Below, in pieces: positions 9,157 through 21,081 of a DNA stretch of 64,000 nucleotides. The first letter of the stretch is position 1. Each line of letters opens with the position of its first letter. Both the position numbers and the translations under genes were made by a program. A model generated the notes under the pieces. The model did not search any database and was not told the DNA's origin. It worked only from the letters and a program-made list of their open reading frames with translations. Source of the DNA: Pantoea eucrina (lineage in GTDB: Bacteria; Pseudomonadota; Gammaproteobacteria; Enterobacterales; Enterobacteriaceae); contig NZ_MAYN01000007.1 in assembly GCF_001691555.1 (NCBI RefSeq), positions 1 through 64,000 on the forward strand, in the 5' to 3' direction.

Positions 9157-9388
9157 TACTGTCCTCCAGTGACATGTCGCGGAAAATGACGCGAACCATC
9201 AGCGTGCAGAGGACAATAAACAGTAGCGGTGCAAATATGCAGGAGAGTTCAAACCAGCGGGGCAGGCCAGATATTCCGCTTTGCGTTCCGCCAAGCCAGG
9301 CAGACAGGGCCCACACCAGCAGATACGCGAGAGAGAGACCCAGTGACCAGCGAGCCTCTCTGTTCGCTTGTAAAAAACGCCCATCCAT
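9146..9388 (-). CDS. yhdT: Small inner-membrane protein YhdT (DUF997)
   Basis: An 80-residue membrane protein with two hydrophobic segments (about residues 17-34 and 49-68), typical of the DUF997/YhdT family found directly upstream of panF. Its 3' end overlaps panF. The constant pairing with panF hints at a role in that transporter's assembly or activity, but no biochemical function can be read from the sequence. Confidence 0.93.
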   Translation of the reverse strand: MDGRFLQANREARWSLGLSLAYLLVWALSAWLGGTQSGISGLPRWFELSCIFAPLLFIVLCTLMVRVIFRDMSLEDSNGK

Positions 9389-9408
9389 CAGGTAACCTCA
9401 CAGGCGAT

Positions 9409-9443
9409 AACAATAAAAAAGGCCGGATTAACCGGCCTCTGTC
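9409..9443 (-). terminator. Possible terminator after accC
   Basis: A short GC hairpin GGCCGG-ATTAA-CCGGCC lies in 9421-9437, followed on the minus strand by TTTTTTATTG. It sits about 20 bp past the accC stop and upstream of yhdT, separating the acc operon from yhdT-panF-prmA. Confidence 0.8.
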
Positions 9444-9459
9444 GTGCTCTGCGCTGCAA

Positions 9460-10809
9460 TTACTTCTCGTGCAGGCCGAGTTTCTTCTCCAGATAGTGGA
9501 TGTTGGTGCCACCCTGCTGGAAGTTTTCGTCAGACATGATTTTCATCTGCAGCTCGACGTTGGTTTTGATGCCGTCGATGATCAGCTCAGCCAGCGCATT
9601 TTTCATGCGGGCGATCGCGACTTCACGGGTTTCGCCGTAAGTAATGAGTTTGCCGATCATGGAATCGTAGTACGGCGGCACGGTGTAGCCAGCGTAGATA
9701 TGCGATTCCCAGCGAACACCAAAGCCACCCGGCGCGTGGAAGCGCGTAATTTTACCCGGGCTTGGCAGGAAGGTATTGGGATCTTCAGCGTTGATACGGC
9801 ATTCCACCGCATGACCACGCACAATCACATCTTCCTGTTTGATCGACAGCGGCTGACCGGCAGCAATACGCAGCTGCTCTTTGATAAGGTCAACGCCGGT
9901 GATCATTTCGGTAACCGGATGTTCAACCTGAATACGGGTGTTCATCTCAATGAAATAGAACTCGCCGTTTTCATACAGGAATTCAAAAGTACCGGCACCG
10001 CGATAGCCAATTTCCACACAGGCGTTGGAGCAGCGCTCGCCAATGAAGCGACGCAGTTCCGGCGTGATGCCTGGCGCTGGCGCCTCTTCCACCACTTTCT
10101 GGTGGCGACGCTGCATAGAGCAGTCGCGCTCTGCCAGATAGATGGCGTTGCCCTGACCGTCGGCCAGTACCTGAATTTCGATATGACGTGGGTTTTCGAG
10201 GAATTTCTCCATATAGACCATGTCGTTATTGAAAGCTGCTTTTGCTTCCGCCTTCGTCATGCCAATGGATTGCTCAAGATCTTTTTCATGGCGCACAACG
10301 CGCATACCGCGTCCGCCGCCGCCGCCAGAAGCTTTAATGATAACCGGATAGCCGATGCGCTTCGCGATAGCGCGGTTCTTATCCATATCATCAGTCAGCG
10401 AGCCGTCTGAACCCGGAACGGTAGGAACGCCCGCTTTTTTCATCGCGGTAATAGCGGACACTTTGTCACCCATCAGGCGGATAGTATCCGCTTTCGGTCC
10501 GACAAAGATAAAGCCTGAACGCTCAACCTGCTCAGCAAAATCGGCATTCTCAGAGAGAAAGCCGTAGCCCGGGTGAATCGCAATTGCGCCAGTGATTTCA
10601 GCAGCAGAAATCAGAGCCGGAATATTCAGGTAACTTTTGACCGACTGCGCCGGGCCGATGCAGACAGTTTCATCTGCCAGCAGCACGTGCTTAAGGTCGC
10701 GATCTGCCGTGGAGTGAACCGCTACGGTCTTGATGCCCAGCTCTTTGCAGGCACGCAGAATGCGCAGCGCGATTTCACCACGGTTAGCAATGACAATTTT
10801 ATCCAGCAT
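9460..10809 (-). CDS. accC: Biotin carboxylase subunit of acetyl-CoA carboxylase
   Basis: ATP-grasp enzyme that carboxylates biotin on AccB, the first half-reaction of malonyl-CoA synthesis for fatty acids. Its 449 residues equal the E. coli length. Visible catalytic features are K116 (MGDK), K159 followed by the glycine-rich ATP loop [10 protein letters not shown] (161-170), metal ligand E288 (FIEMN) and active-site R292. It follows accB by 11 bp in the usual accBC operon. Confidence 0.99.
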   Translation of the reverse strand: MLDKIVIANRGEIALRILRACKELGIKTVAVHSTADRDLKHVLLADETVCIGPAQSVKSYLNIPALISAAEITGAIAIHPGYGFLSENADFAEQVERSGFIFVGPKADTIRLMGDKVSAITAMKKAGVPTVPGSDGSLTDDMDKNRAIAKRIGYPVIIKASGGGGGRGMRVVRHEKDLEQSIGMTKAEAKAAFNNDMVYMEKFLENPRHIEIQVLADGQGNAIYLAERDCSMQRRHQKVVEEAPAPGITPELRRFIGERCSNACVEIGYRGAGTFEFLYENGEFYFIEMNTRIQVEHPVTEMITGVDLIKEQLRIAAGQPLSIKQEDVIVRGHAVECRINAEDPNTFLPSPGKITRFHAPGGFGVRWESHIYAGYTVPPYYDSMIGKLITYGETREVAIARMKNALAELIIDGIKTNVELQMKIMSDENFQQGGTNIHYLEKKLGLHEK

Positions 10810-10820
10810 GCTTCGCCTCG

Positions 10821-11285
10821 TTATTCGATGACGACCAGCGGCTCGTCAAATTCAACCGGCTGGCCGCTTTCTACCAGGATCGCCTTCACAACGCCGGATT
10901 TGTCGGCTTCGATCTGGTTCATCATTTTCATCGCTTCAACGATGCACAGGGTATCGCCAGCGTTCACTTTCTGACCCACTTCCACAAACGCTTTTGCGTC
11001 CGGGCTTGGGGTGCGGTAGAAGGTGCCGACCATCGGTGAGCGAACAATGTGTCCGCTGACTTCAGGCTTCGCGGCTTCAGCCGGAGCGGCAGCAACCGGT
11101 GCAACGGCAGCTGCCAGTGCAGGCTGCGGAGCAGGTACAGCATAAGCCTGCTGCATCATAGGATAACCGACATTGGCAGGTGAACGGCTGATGCGAACTG
11201 ACTCTTCGCCTTCAGAGATTTCCAGCTCAGCAATGCCGGACTCTTCAACCAGTTCGATCAGTTTCTTAATTTTACGAATATCCAT
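10821..11285 (-). CDS. accB: Biotin carboxyl carrier protein of acetyl-CoA carboxylase
   Basis: Carries the biotin that is carboxylated by AccC and used by AccAD. The 154 residues comprise an N-terminal dimerisation segment ([23 protein letters not shown]...), an Ala/Pro-rich flexible linker (~47-76), and a biotinyl domain with the EAMKMMN motif whose K120 is the biotinylated lysine. The thumb segment [14 protein letters not shown] is present. It lies between aroQ (21 bp upstream) and accC. Confidence 0.99.
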   Translation of the reverse strand: MDIRKIKKLIELVEESGIAELEISEGEESVRISRSPANVGYPMMQQAYAVPAPQPALAAAVAPVAAAPAEAAKPEVSGHIVRSPMVGTFYRTPSPDAKAFVEVGQKVNAGDTLCIVEAMKMMNQIEADKSGVVKAILVESGQPVEFDEPLVVIE

Positions 11286-11306
11286 GAGTGTGGTTCCGTA
11301 CTCTGT

Positions 11307-11759
11307 TTAATTGGAATGTGACAGGCGTTTTATCGCCGTTTGTAAAGCCCACGCGTACCCATCCGCGCCAAGTCCACAAATGACGCCGGCAGATACATCG
11401 GAAAGATAGGAGTGGTGCCGGAACGGCTCGCGTGCATGCACGTTAGAGAGATGCACCTCGATAAAAGGTATGCTAACCGCCAGCAGAGCATCACGCAGCG
11501 CAACGCTGGTATGCGTGAACGCAGCCGGATTGATGATGATGTAATCCACATCGCTGCGCGCGGCGTGAATACGATCGATCAGCTCATATTCTGCGTTTGA
11601 TTGCAGATGACTCAATTTCACATGGTGCTGGCCGGCCTGTTGCGCCAAATCGCTGACGATATCAGCCAGTGTGGCGTGACCATACTTGTCAGGCTCGCGC
11701 GTTCCCAGCAAATTCAGGTTGGGACCGTTCAACAACAGTATGTGAAATTTATGCGCCAT
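11307..11759 (-). CDS. aroQ: Type II 3-dehydroquinate dehydratase
   Basis: Converts 3-dehydroquinate to 3-dehydroshikimate in the shikimate pathway. The start chosen ([19 protein letters not shown], 150 aa) has AGGAGA upstream and fits the family; the longer frame to 11858 would add an unconserved leader. Signature residues are the [17 protein letters not shown] loop with catalytic R21 and Y26, [15 protein letters not shown], and [11 protein letters not shown] with the catalytic histidine. E. coli has no aroQ at this site and uses the unrelated type I AroD. aroQ next to accBC is common in other gammaproteobacteria. Whether aroD also exists cannot be seen here. Confidence 0.96.
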   Translation of the reverse strand: MAHKFHILLLNGPNLNLLGTREPDKYGHATLADIVSDLAQQAGQHHVKLSHLQSNAEYELIDRIHAARSDVDYIIINPAAFTHTSVALRDALLAVSIPFIEVHLSNVHAREPFRHHSYLSDVSAGVICGLGADGYAWALQTAIKRLSHSN

Positions 11760-11869
11760 CTTGCGGCTATCTCCTGCAATCATTAGGGCATCGCGTAAAA
11801 TACCGCGACATCCTTCATTTGTCACCCTTGAGAGTGAAAAAGAAGGGTTTGCTTGCAATAAAGCCGGGC

Positions 11870-11875
11870 ATTATA
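11870..11875 (-). promoter_or_regulatory. Putative -10 element of the aroQ-accBC promoter
   Basis: A perfect TATAAT on the minus strand about 110 bp upstream of aroQ. A weak TTGCTG lies 19 bp further upstream as a possible -35. It would give a leader of about 100 nt. The -35 match is poor, so this is tentative. Confidence 0.5.
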
Positions 11876-11991
11876 TCCGTTTCGGGACAATTCGCAGCAA
11901 AATACTGGTCTTATCTGCGAAGTTGATCCGGTGCGGCCCGAAGGCCACACGTTTTAACAGAAAGCGGGGGGAGAAAACAACCTCAGAGAAA

Positions 11992-12594
11992 TCAGCGGCT
12001 AAAGCCCTTGCGTAACTTTTTGTAGCGCCACGCCAGCAGCAGCAGCGCCGCCAGCGCATAGAGCAATGGTTGCGGTGACAGCACTTTAACTGACCAGAGA
12101 TAGTGGACAGGAGCGAGGATCGCCACCAGGTAGATAGCGTTATGCAGCGTTTGCCAGCGTCTGCCCAGTTTGCGCTGTGCGCGCTGAAACGAGGTGATCG
12201 CCAGCGCAAACAGGATCACCCAACTGAGCAGACCCAGCAGCAGATAGGGGCGGGCGAAAATTTCACTGCCGAGCAGACGCAGATGCGTGAAGCCCAGCTC
12301 CAGCAGCCAGTAGCTGATCAGATGCAGCGTAGCCCAGGCAAAGCACCAGAGCCCCAGCATCCGGCGGGTGCGGATCAGCAGTGGCTGTTTCAGATAGCGC
12401 GTCAGCGGACTGACCAGCAGCGTCGCCAGCAGCAGCTTCAGCGCCATTCTGCCGGTAAAGTGCTGAATATCTTTTGCCGGATCGGCGCTCAGCCAGCCCT
12501 GAGCAGCAGAAAGGACCAGATAGACGAGCGGCAGCAGCGCGGCCAGGTGCAGCGCCACTTTGAGCCAGGTAACCTGTCGCAGGGTCAGGCGCAT
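11992..12594 (-). CDS. msrQ: Heme-binding membrane subunit MsrQ of the methionine sulfoxide reductase system
   Basis: Inner-membrane b-type heme protein that passes electrons from the quinone pool or flavin reductase to periplasmic MsrP. The 200-residue protein has about six hydrophobic spans with histidines in the ferric-reductase-like pattern ([35 protein letters not shown]). Its ATG directly abuts the msrP stop codon (TAAATG), implying tight coupling. In E. coli msrPQ lies elsewhere; here the pair occupies the csrD-acc interval. Confidence 0.95.
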   Translation of the reverse strand: MRLTLRQVTWLKVALHLAALLPLVYLVLSAAQGWLSADPAKDIQHFTGRMALKLLLATLLVSPLTRYLKQPLLIRTRRMLGLWCFAWATLHLISYWLLELGFTHLRLLGSEIFARPYLLLGLLSWVILFALAITSFQRAQRKLGRRWQTLHNAIYLVAILAPVHYLWSVKVLSPQPLLYALAALLLLAWRYKKLRKGFSR

Positions 12595-13599
12595 TTAAAA
12601 ATTCTCCCGCAGATCGAGCCCGCGATAGAGTGACGCTACCTCACGTGCATAACCGTTAAACAGCAGCGTAGGCTGTCGCTCAACGTTGAGCAGGCCGCCC
12701 GCGCCGATAAAGCGCTCTGTCGCCTGTGACCAGCGCGGATGATCGACGTGCGGATTCACATTGGCGTAAAACCCATATTCGCTGGCGGCAATCTGGCTCC
12801 AGGTGGTCGGCGGCTGTTCAGCGGTCAGCGTGATTTTTACAATCGATTTAATGCCTTTAAAGCCATATTTCCACGGCACCGTCAGGCGTATCGGGGCACC
12901 ATTCTGCGGCGGCAACGCTTTACCATAGACACCGGTGCTGAGCAGCGTCAGCGGATGCATCGCTTCATCCAGCCGCAGGCCTTCAACATAGGGATAATCC
13001 AGTCCGCCACCAATAAAGCGATCTTTCTGGCCCGGCATCTGCTCAGGATCGTAGAGCGTCTGAAACGCCACATAGCGTGCTTTGCTGGTGGGTTCTGCCA
13101 GCTTCAGCAGCTTGCTGAGTTCAAAGCCAACCCAGGGCACAACCATTGACCACGCTTCGACGCAGCGCATACGGTAGATACGCTGCTCCATGGCAAAGCG
13201 TTTAAATATGTCATCCATATCCAGCGTTACAGGCCTGGCAACTTCGCCATCAATACGCAGCTGCCAGGGCTCAGTCTTCAGCGAGCCGGCGTTAGCAGCG
13301 GGATCGGCTTTATCCAGACCAAACTCATAAAAGTTGTTGTAGCCGGCCACTTTATCGTAAGGCGTTAACGGTAAATCTGCCTGCCACTGCGCAGGTTTTG
13401 TGAACGTCAAATCGCGTCCGGCCGGTGCCGGCGGACGATCGTTCCCTTTAAACCAGCTCAGAATGTCTGCCCGGGCGCTGCCCGGCAGCGTTGCGGCAGC
13501 AGCGCCAATGCCCAGCGCCTTCAGCACCTGACGCCGGCGCAGCGCAAAGATGTTTTCCGGGGTGACATCAGCTTCAGTGAGAGTGTGCTTGAACTTCAT
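12595..13599 (-). CDS. msrP: Periplasmic molybdopterin methionine sulfoxide reductase MsrP
   Basis: Repairs oxidised methionines in periplasmic proteins. The start at [14 protein letters not shown] is supported by GGAG upstream and gives 334 aa, the E. coli length. A Tat signal is evident: [10 protein letters not shown] (21-30), a hydrophobic stretch, then SARA, so the protein is exported folded with its cofactor. C146 in [15 protein letters not shown] is the expected molybdenum ligand. The fold is of the sulfite-oxidase family. It is the first gene of msrPQ. Confidence 0.97.
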   Translation of the reverse strand: MKFKHTLTEADVTPENIFALRRRQVLKALGIGAAAATLPGSARADILSWFKGNDRPPAPAGRDLTFTKPAQWQADLPLTPYDKVAGYNNFYEFGLDKADPAANAGSLKTEPWQLRIDGEVARPVTLDMDDIFKRFAMEQRIYRMRCVEAWSMVVPWVGFELSKLLKLAEPTSKARYVAFQTLYDPEQMPGQKDRFIGGGLDYPYVEGLRLDEAMHPLTLLSTGVYGKALPPQNGAPIRLTVPWKYGFKGIKSIVKITLTAEQPPTTWSQIAASEYGFYANVNPHVDHPRWSQATERFIGAGGLLNVERQPTLLFNGYAREVASLYRGLDLRENF

Positions 13600-13896
13600 G
13601 GTGTTCTCCGGCAGGTAAGCAGTGATCATTAAGATGAGTAAACCGCATCGGCGATGCCACTTTGCCGGGGAAAATATGAAATTTCCTGGCAGACATCCTC
13701 TGTTGAGAATAGGACGAAAAAGCCAGTCCGGCGGTCAGGTACGATGACTTTACCGTTATACTCGCGCGACAGCGTGATCGCCGGAGTAATGGCGCTGATT
13801 CAGACCGCTATTTATGGTACTTTGCTCAGGTTTGCGTCAGCTGAATGATGCACAGGGCGGCCGCCCGTTTATAACCGCAGTGGTACAGGCACAGGG
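13600..13896. other. Divergent msrP-csrD intergenic region
   Basis: Promoters for msrPQ (left) and csrD (right) must lie here. A TATACT at 13757-13762 could be a csrD -10, but no good -35 is spaced correctly. The short open frames in the region have no recognisable features. Confidence 0.4.
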
Positions 13897-15843
13897 ATGC
13901 GATTAACAACGAAGTTTTCTGCGTTTATTACATTATTAAGCTTACTGGCAATGTTACTGATGCTGGTAGGCTGCGCTTTTAGTTTTATCTGGCTGTCGCA
14001 GGAGCGCGTTGAAAGCCGTATCGATACGCTGGCAACCGAAGTTGATAAGGCGCTGATGACTCAGTCTCCGCAGGAGGTTGAACAGTGGCTGACGCGGCTG
14101 ATGCCGGTAATCAACGCTGAGCAGGTTGAGCTGCGCAATGATGACGGCGAAATATTTCGCCTTACCCGCCATGAAAATCCCATGCTGGAAGATGAACCTA
14201 ACCGGTTTATTCAGTTTGAGCTGCCGCTGGTGCACGCACCCGAGATGCAGCTGCGTGTCGTGGTGCTCGATCCGGCAAAAACCTGGTTTCGCTCCTTTAC
14301 CGGTGCCTACACGCTGGTGGTATTGCTGAGCGTGGTTGCCATTATGGTGGCGCTGCTGGCAATGACGCATCACTGGCTCAATCGCCGCTGGCGCAATATG
14401 GATCGGCTGGAGGCGCGCGCCGGACGCATCATAGCCGGCGAGCGCATCGCTCGCGTCCCGGGCACCACTGAATGGCCCGCCAAAGCCAGCCGCGCGCTGG
14501 ATACGCTGCTCAGCGATCTCCAGGAGGCGGGGGAACAGCGTCTGAGAATCGATACGCTTATCCGCACGTTTGCTGCGCAGGATGCGCGTACGGGCCTCAA
14601 TAACCGGCTCTTTTTTGATAATCAGCTGGCCACGCTGCTGGAAGATCAGGAGGATGTCGGCACGCATGGCGTGGTGATGATGATCCGCCTGCCTGACTTT
14701 GACAACCTGCACGAAATCATCGGTCCGACGCTGGCTGAAGAGTACCTGTTTGATATCATCAATATGTTTTCCACCTTTGTGCTGCGCTATCCGGGAGCGC
14801 TGCTGGCACGCTATTTTCGCAGTGATTTTGCCGTGCTGCTGCCGCACCGGACGCTGAAAGAGGCGAACAGCATTGCCGAGCAGCTCATCAATGCGGTGGA
14901 CTCTCTGCCGCCGATGCGCAGGGTGGATCGGGATGATTTAATTCATATCGGCATCAACGCCTGGTGTAGCGGACAGAGCGTACTGCAGGTGATGGAGAGC
15001 GTAGAGCTGGCCACGCGGCGCGCCGTGCTGCAGGGGGGGAATACCTGGTCCGTGGGCGAGGGTAATCCGCTGGATATGGGCCGTGGCAGCGTGCGCTGGC
15101 GTACGCTGCTGGAGAATACGCTCAACCGCGGTGGTCCCCGCCTGTATCAAAAGCCTGCGGTGCTGATGGATGGCAAAGTCCACCACCGGGAGATGCTGGC
15201 GCGCATCTTTGACGGTGATAAAGAAGTGGTGGCCGCCGAATTTATGCCGCTGGTCATGCAGCTGGGGCTGACTGACAGCTGGGATCGCCAGCTGGTGACG
15301 CGCATTGCCGCGCTGACAGAAGTGTGGCCCGATGAGACGCTGGCGCTGCCGGTAAGCATTGATTCACTGTTACAGCGCCCGTTCCAGCGCTGGCTGCAAA
15401 AATTACTGCTGCAGTGTAATAAATCTCAGCGGCGGCGATTTTTATTTGAACTTGCCGAGGCGGATGTGTGTCAACACATCAATCGTTTGCTGCCGGTCTT
15501 TCACATGCTTACCACGTTTGGCTGCCGTATCGCAGTCGATCAGGCGGGAATGACGGTGGTCAGCAGCGCTTATATTCGCCAGCTTCCTGTTGATGTGATC
15601 AAGCTGGATCCGGGGCTGGTACGTAATATCGATCGCCGCACAGAGAATCAGCTTTTTGTGCAGAGCCTGCTGGAAGTGTGTAAATCAACCTCCAGCTATG
15701 TTTTTGCTGCCGGCGTGCGTACCCGGGCTGAATGGCAGACTCTGACTGCGCTTGGGGTGTCAGGCGGGCAGGGTGACCTGTTTGCACCTTCACAGCCGGT
15801 TAACAGTAATGTTAAAAAACATTCGCAACGTTACCGTATTTAA
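13897..15843 (+). CDS. csrD: CsrD, regulator of CsrB/CsrC RNA decay (degenerate GGDEF/EAL)
   Basis: Membrane protein that targets the Csr regulatory RNAs for RNase E cleavage and so tunes CsrA activity. In 648 residues it has two membrane spans (about 12-33 and 130-152) enclosing a periplasmic domain, a HAMP-like region, a GGDEF-type domain in which the signature is replaced by RSDF (within YFRSDFAVLLP, ~305-309), and an EAL-type domain in which the EAL triplet is replaced (HHREMLARIF, ~429-436). These losses mean no cyclic-di-GMP synthesis or hydrolysis, as established for E. coli CsrD. It lies upstream of mreB as in E. coli. Confidence 0.96.
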   Translation: MRLTTKFSAFITLLSLLAMLLMLVGCAFSFIWLSQERVESRIDTLATEVDKALMTQSPQEVEQWLTRLMPVINAEQVELRNDDGEIFRLTRHENPMLEDEPNRFIQFELPLVHAPEMQLRVVVLDPAKTWFRSFTGAYTLVVLLSVVAIMVALLAMTHHWLNRRWRNMDRLEARAGRIIAGERIARVPGTTEWPAKASRALDTLLSDLQEAGEQRLRIDTLIRTFAAQDARTGLNNRLFFDNQLATLLEDQEDVGTHGVVMMIRLPDFDNLHEIIGPTLAEEYLFDIINMFSTFVLRYPGALLARYFRSDFAVLLPHRTLKEANSIAEQLINAVDSLPPMRRVDRDDLIHIGINAWCSGQSVLQVMESVELATRRAVLQGGNTWSVGEGNPLDMGRGSVRWRTLLENTLNRGGPRLYQKPAVLMDGKVHHREMLARIFDGDKEVVAAEFMPLVMQLGLTDSWDRQLVTRIAALTEVWPDETLALPVSIDSLLQRPFQRWLQKLLLQCNKSQRRRFLFELAEADVCQHINRLLPVFHMLTTFGCRIAVDQAGMTVVSSAYIRQLPVDVIKLDPGLVRNIDRRTENQLFVQSLLEVCKSTSSYVFAAGVRTRAEWQTLTALGVSGGQGDLFAPSQPVNSNVKKHSQRYRI

Positions 15844-15851
15844 TGTTCTGG

Positions 15852-15880
15852 CATGGATTTTCCCGCCAATCCATGTTTTT
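15852..15880 (+). terminator. Terminator after csrD
   Basis: Perfect 8-bp stem CATGGATT / AATCCATG with an 8-nt loop, followed by TTTTT. It is 8 bp past the csrD stop codon. Confidence 0.8.
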
Positions 15881-17196
<1,316 letters not shown>

Positions 17197-17310
17197 TTCC
17201 TCACTGGCTGCGACCATGGTCATATTGCGCAGGGAATCGCGACAATACTCATCATAAACTGAATCGCACGCAGCGTGTATCGCTCTGGCCTGCCGTTGTG
17301 CAGCGTCAGA

Positions 17311-17336
17311 GCCGCAGCATTGCATCATGCAGCGGC
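17311..17336 (+). other. Hairpin in the mreB-mreC spacer
   Basis: GCCGCAGCAT / ATGCAGCGGC with a 6-nt loop, 9 of 10 positions paired. No T-run follows, so it looks like an mRNA structure or REP-like element rather than a terminator. It could separate the levels of mreB and mreCD messages. Confidence 0.5.
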
Positions 17337-17453
17337 GGTTCAGGCATAGGGTAAATGGCGCGGCTGCGTACGACGGCATAATGCGTCCAGCCCTGGAGGC
17401 GCGGGTCTGCGGACTGGTGCTTCTTCCCTGATGTCGAGGAATTCGCAGAATTT

Positions 17454-18488
17454 ATGAAGCCGATTTTTAGCAGGGGACCTTCCCTGCAGTTGCGTCTCTT
17501 TCTGGCCGTTATTGTGGCAATCGCGATTATTATCGCCGACAGCCGCGTAAGTACTTTCTCCCGGATCCGCAACTATCTGGACACGTCAGTCAGCCCATTT
17601 TATTTTCTCGCCAACGGCCCGCGGCAGCTGCTTGACGGCGTGTCGGATACGCTGGCATCCCGTCAGCAGCTGGAGCTGGAGAATAAAGCGCTGCGCCGCG
17701 AGCTTTTCCTGAAAAACAGCGATCTGCTGATGCTGGGGCAATATAAGCAGGAAAACGCACGCCTGCGCGAGCTGCTCGGCTCGCCGCTGCGTCAGGATGA
17801 GCACAAGATGGTGACGCAGGTGATCTCAACCGGCACCGATCCCTATACCGATCAGGTGGTTATCGACAAGGGCAGCGTAAACGGCGTTTACGAAGGTCAG
17901 CCGGTTATCAGTGATAAAGGCGTTGTCGGGCAGGTGGTGGCAGTGGGTCAGCTGACCAGCCGTGTGCTGCTGATCTGCGATGCCTCGCATGCTCTGCCGA
18001 TCCAGGTTCTGCGTAACGACATTCGTGTCATTGCCGCCGGTAACGGCTGCAGCGAAGATCTGCAGCTGGAGCATCTGCCAGGCAACACCGACATTCGCGT
18101 TGGCGATGTGCTGGTGACATCCGGCCTCGGCGGTCGGTTCCCGGAAGGCTATCCGGTCGGCGTGGTGTCATCCGTCAAGGTTGATACCCAGCGCGCCTAT
18201 ACGGTCATACAGGCCCATCCGACAGCCGGGCTGCAGCGCCTGCGCTATCTGCTGCTGCTGTGGGGAGCGGATAAAAATGGCGATATGCCGATGGCGCCGG
18301 ATGAAGTACACCGCGTGGCGAACGAGCGCCTGATGCAGATGATGCCTCAGGTGCTGCCGCCGGCGGGTGAAATGGGGCCACCGGCGCCCGCGATGATGCA
18401 GCAGAATCAGCAGATGGGACCGCCATCCTCTGCGGCCAGCGGAAGTTCGCAGAGTGCTCCGGCGACCACGCGTGGGGGCCAGCCTTGA
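17454..18488 (+). CDS. mreC: Rod-shape-determining protein MreC
   Basis: Bitopic inner-membrane protein linking MreB filaments to the periplasmic PBP2-RodA peptidoglycan synthase. The 344 residues comprise a short cytoplasmic tail, a membrane span (~14-30), a coiled coil (about 60-110: [36 protein letters not shown]), two beta-barrel domains rich in [23 protein letters not shown], and a low-complexity Pro/Gln/Ser tail. That tail is shorter than in E. coli (367 aa). The 3' end overlaps mreD. Confidence 0.98.
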   Translation: MKPIFSRGPSLQLRLFLAVIVAIAIIIADSRVSTFSRIRNYLDTSVSPFYFLANGPRQLLDGVSDTLASRQQLELENKALRRELFLKNSDLLMLGQYKQENARLRELLGSPLRQDEHKMVTQVISTGTDPYTDQVVIDKGSVNGVYEGQPVISDKGVVGQVVAVGQLTSRVLLICDASHALPIQVLRNDIRVIAAGNGCSEDLQLEHLPGNTDIRVGDVLVTSGLGGRFPEGYPVGVVSSVKVDTQRAYTVIQAHPTAGLQRLRYLLLLWGADKNGDMPMAPDEVHRVANERLMQMMPQVLPPAGEMGPPAPAMMQQNQQMGPPSSAASGSSQSAPATTRGGQP

Positions 18489-18973
18489 GCCGATATCGCA
18501 GTCAGGGACGATGGGTAATCTGGCTCTCTTTTCTGCTGGCCTTGATTCTGCAAATCATGCCATGGCCGGAGCAGTTCTACATGTTCCGGCCGTCGTGGTT
18601 GCTGCTTATTCTGATCTACTGGGTGCTGGCGCTGCCGCATCGGGTCAACGTCGGCACCGGGTTTTTTCTCGGTGCCGTTATGGATCTGATTGCCGGCTCC
18701 ACGCTGGGCGTACGTGCGCTGGCTTTCAGTATCATCGCCTACCTGGTCGCCTTTAAATTCCAGCTGTTCCGCAACCTCGCATTGTGGCAGCAGGCGTTAA
18801 TGGTTATGGTTCTTTCTCTGGCAGTAGATGTCATTGTTTTCTGGGCTGAATTCCTGGTCATAGACGTCTCATTCCGGCCAGAAATTTTCTGGAGTAGCGT
18901 GGTCGACGGCATTCTCTGGCCCTGGCTATTCTTATTGATGAGAAAGATCCGCCGGCAGTTTGCCGTTCAGTAA
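18485..18973 (+). CDS. mreD: Rod-shape-determining protein MreD
   Basis: Integral inner-membrane partner of MreC in the elongasome, 162 residues, mostly hydrophobic with five or six spans. The start is a TTG codon overlapping the mreC stop (TTGA). It gives the family N-terminus [27 protein letters not shown] and the exact E. coli length. Reinitiation after mreC would keep MreD yield tied to MreC. The next gene, yhdE, begins 8 bp downstream. Confidence 0.96.
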   Translation: MSRYRSQGRWVIWLSFLLALILQIMPWPEQFYMFRPSWLLLILIYWVLALPHRVNVGTGFFLGAVMDLIAGSTLGVRALAFSIIAYLVAFKFQLFRNLALWQQALMVMVLSLAVDVIVFWAEFLVIDVSFRPEIFWSSVVDGILWPWLFLLMRKIRRQFAVQ

Positions 18974-18981
18974 GGAACACA

Positions 18982-19575
18982 ATGATTACCCTGTATCTGG
19001 CTTCCGGCTCGCCTCGCCGGCGCGAGCTGCTGACGCAGCTTGGGCTGCAATTTGAGCGTCTGCTCACCCACACCGAAGAGCAGCGTCAGCCTGATGAGGC
19101 GGCTGAACATTACGTTCGTCGTCTGGCGGCGGACAAAGCGCGCGCCGGTGTTGCCATCGCGCCCCGGGATCTGCCGGTGCTCGGCGCGGATACTATCGTA
19201 GTACTGAATGGCGACGTACTGGAGAAACCGCGCGACGCGGCACATGCCGCAGAGATGCTGGCCAGGCTCTCCGGACAGACCCATCAGGTGATGACCGCCG
19301 TGGCGCTGGCCGACAGCGAGACGCTGCTGGATTGTCTGGTGCTCACCGATGTGACCTTCCGCAATGTGACCGCTGATGAAATCGCGCACTATATTGCCAG
19401 CGGTGAACCGATGGATAAGGCGGGCGCCTATGGCATTCAGGGGCTGGGCGGCAATTTCGTACGCACGATTCATGGCAGCTACTACGCCGTGGTGGGACTA
19501 CCGCTGGTGGAAACCACGGAGCTGCTGAGCCATTTTCAGTCGCTGCGTGCATTAAGGGGACAGAATGACGGCTGA
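18982..19575 (+). CDS. yhdE: Nucleoside triphosphate pyrophosphatase YhdE (Maf family; dTTP/UTP)
   Basis: House-cleaning enzyme that hydrolyses dTTP, UTP and modified nucleotides to monophosphates. The 197-residue protein has the Maf signature [15 protein letters not shown] near the N-terminus, then [30 protein letters not shown], and [17 protein letters not shown] with conserved Lys and Asp. It lies between mreD and rng and overlaps rng by 11 bp. Confidence 0.97.
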   Translation: MITLYLASGSPRRRELLTQLGLQFERLLTHTEEQRQPDEAAEHYVRRLAADKARAGVAIAPRDLPVLGADTIVVLNGDVLEKPRDAAHAAEMLARLSGQTHQVMTAVALADSETLLDCLVLTDVTFRNVTADEIAHYIASGEPMDKAGAYGIQGLGGNFVRTIHGSYYAVVGLPLVETTELLSHFQSLRALRGQNDG

Positions 19576-21034
19576 ACTGCTGGTAAATGTGACACCTTCG
19601 GAAACCCGCGTTGCCTATATTGATGGCGGCATTTTGCAGGAAATTCATATTGAGCGCGAAGCGCGGCGCGGCATTGTTGGCAACATCTACAAAGGCCGGG
19701 TCAGCCGCGTGCTGCCGGGTATGCAGGCTGCCTTTGTCGATATTGGCATGGATAAAGCTGCCTTTTTGCACGCCTCCGACATCATGCCGCACACGGAGTG
19801 TGTGGCCGGCGATGAAAAGAAAAATTTTGTCGTGCGCGACATCGCTGAGCTGGTACGTCAGGGGCAGGATCTGATGGTGCAGGTGGTGAAAGATCCGCTG
19901 GGCACCAAGGGCGCACGCCTCACCACTGATATCACGCTGCCGTCCCGCTATCTGGTTTTTATGCCCGGCGCATCCCACGTGGGCGTTTCACAGCGTATTG
20001 AGAGTGAAGCGGAGCGCGAGCGGCTGAAGGCAGTGGTTGCCGCCTACTGCGATGATTTGGGCGGTTTTATTATCCGCACCGCTGCAGAAGGCATTGGCGC
20101 TGAAGAGCTGGCGCAGGATGCGGCGTTTCTCAAACGCCTGTGGACAAAAGTCAGCGAGCGCAAAAAGCGTAACCAGACGCGCTGCCTCCTGTATGGCGAA
20201 CTGGCGCTGGCGCAGCGTGTGCTGCGTGATTTTGCCGGTGCCGCGCTGGATCGTATCCGCGTGGATTCACGCCTGACCTGCGATCTGCTGGTGGAGTTCA
20301 CCAGCGAATATATTCCCGAAATGGCGAGCAAGCTGGAGCATTACAGCGGCAAGCAGCCGATTTTCGATCTTTATGATGTCGAAAATGAAATTCAGCGCTC
20401 CCTGGAGCGCAAGGTAGAGCTTAAATCAGGTGGCTACCTGATTATTGACCAGACAGAGGCGATGACCACGGTAGATATTAATACCGGTGCGTTTGTTGGC
20501 CACCGCAACCTGGACGAAACCATCTTTAATACAAATATCGAAGCGACGCAGGCCATTGCCCGTCAGCTGCGGTTACGTAACCTTGGCGGCATTATCATTA
20601 TCGACTTTATCGACATGAGTAATGACGATCATCGCCGGCGCGTGCTCCATTCGCTGGAGAGTGCGCTGAGTAAAGATCGGGTCAAAACCGGTATTCATGG
20701 CTTTTCCGCGCTGGGTCTGGTGGAAATGACCCGTAAAAGAACGCGCGAAAGTATTGAGCACGTGCTGTGTGCCGACTGCCCGGTATGTAAGGGACGCGGC
20801 TCGCTGAAAACCGTGGAGACGGTCTGCTATGAAATCATGCGCGAGATCGTACGTGTGCATCACGCCTATGACTCCGATCGCTTTCTGGTCTATGTCTCAC
20901 CGGCGGTAGGCGAGGCGCTGAAAACGGATGAGTCGCATGCGCTGGCCGAAGTCGAAATCTTTGTCGGCAAACAGGTCAAAGTCCAGGTTGAACCGCTCTA
21001 TACTCAGGAGCAGTTTGACGTCGTCATGATGTAA
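19565..21034 (+). CDS. rng: Ribonuclease G
   Basis: Endoribonuclease that matures the 5' end of 16S rRNA and takes part in mRNA decay. The 489 residues match E. coli RNase G. An S1 domain near the N-terminus ([23 protein letters not shown]) is followed by the RNase E/G catalytic core, with the Mg2+-binding aspartates in [11 protein letters not shown] and IIIDFIDM, and the Zn-link CPVCKGRG. It lacks the long degradosome scaffold of RNase E. Overlap with yhdE suggests coupling. Confidence 0.98.
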   Translation: MTAELLVNVTPSETRVAYIDGGILQEIHIEREARRGIVGNIYKGRVSRVLPGMQAAFVDIGMDKAAFLHASDIMPHTECVAGDEKKNFVVRDIAELVRQGQDLMVQVVKDPLGTKGARLTTDITLPSRYLVFMPGASHVGVSQRIESEAERERLKAVVAAYCDDLGGFIIRTAAEGIGAEELAQDAAFLKRLWTKVSERKKRNQTRCLLYGELALAQRVLRDFAGAALDRIRVDSRLTCDLLVEFTSEYIPEMASKLEHYSGKQPIFDLYDVENEIQRSLERKVELKSGGYLIIDQTEAMTTVDINTGAFVGHRNLDETIFNTNIEATQAIARQLRLRNLGGIIIIDFIDMSNDDHRRRVLHSLESALSKDRVKTGIHGFSALGLVEMTRKRTRESIEHVLCADCPVCKGRGSLKTVETVCYEIMREIVRVHHAYDSDRFLVYVSPAVGEALKTDESHALAEVEIFVGKQVKVQVEPLYTQEQFDVVMM

Positions 21035-21081
21035 GGCCTGCGGCCAGACGTTATTATCCAGTGACCAGCAAGGAGAGATGT

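Noticed and set aside
13954..14847. Minus-strand open frame of 297 codons inside csrD
   Set aside because: Antisense shadow of a well-supported gene with no recognisable domain or ribosome-binding site.
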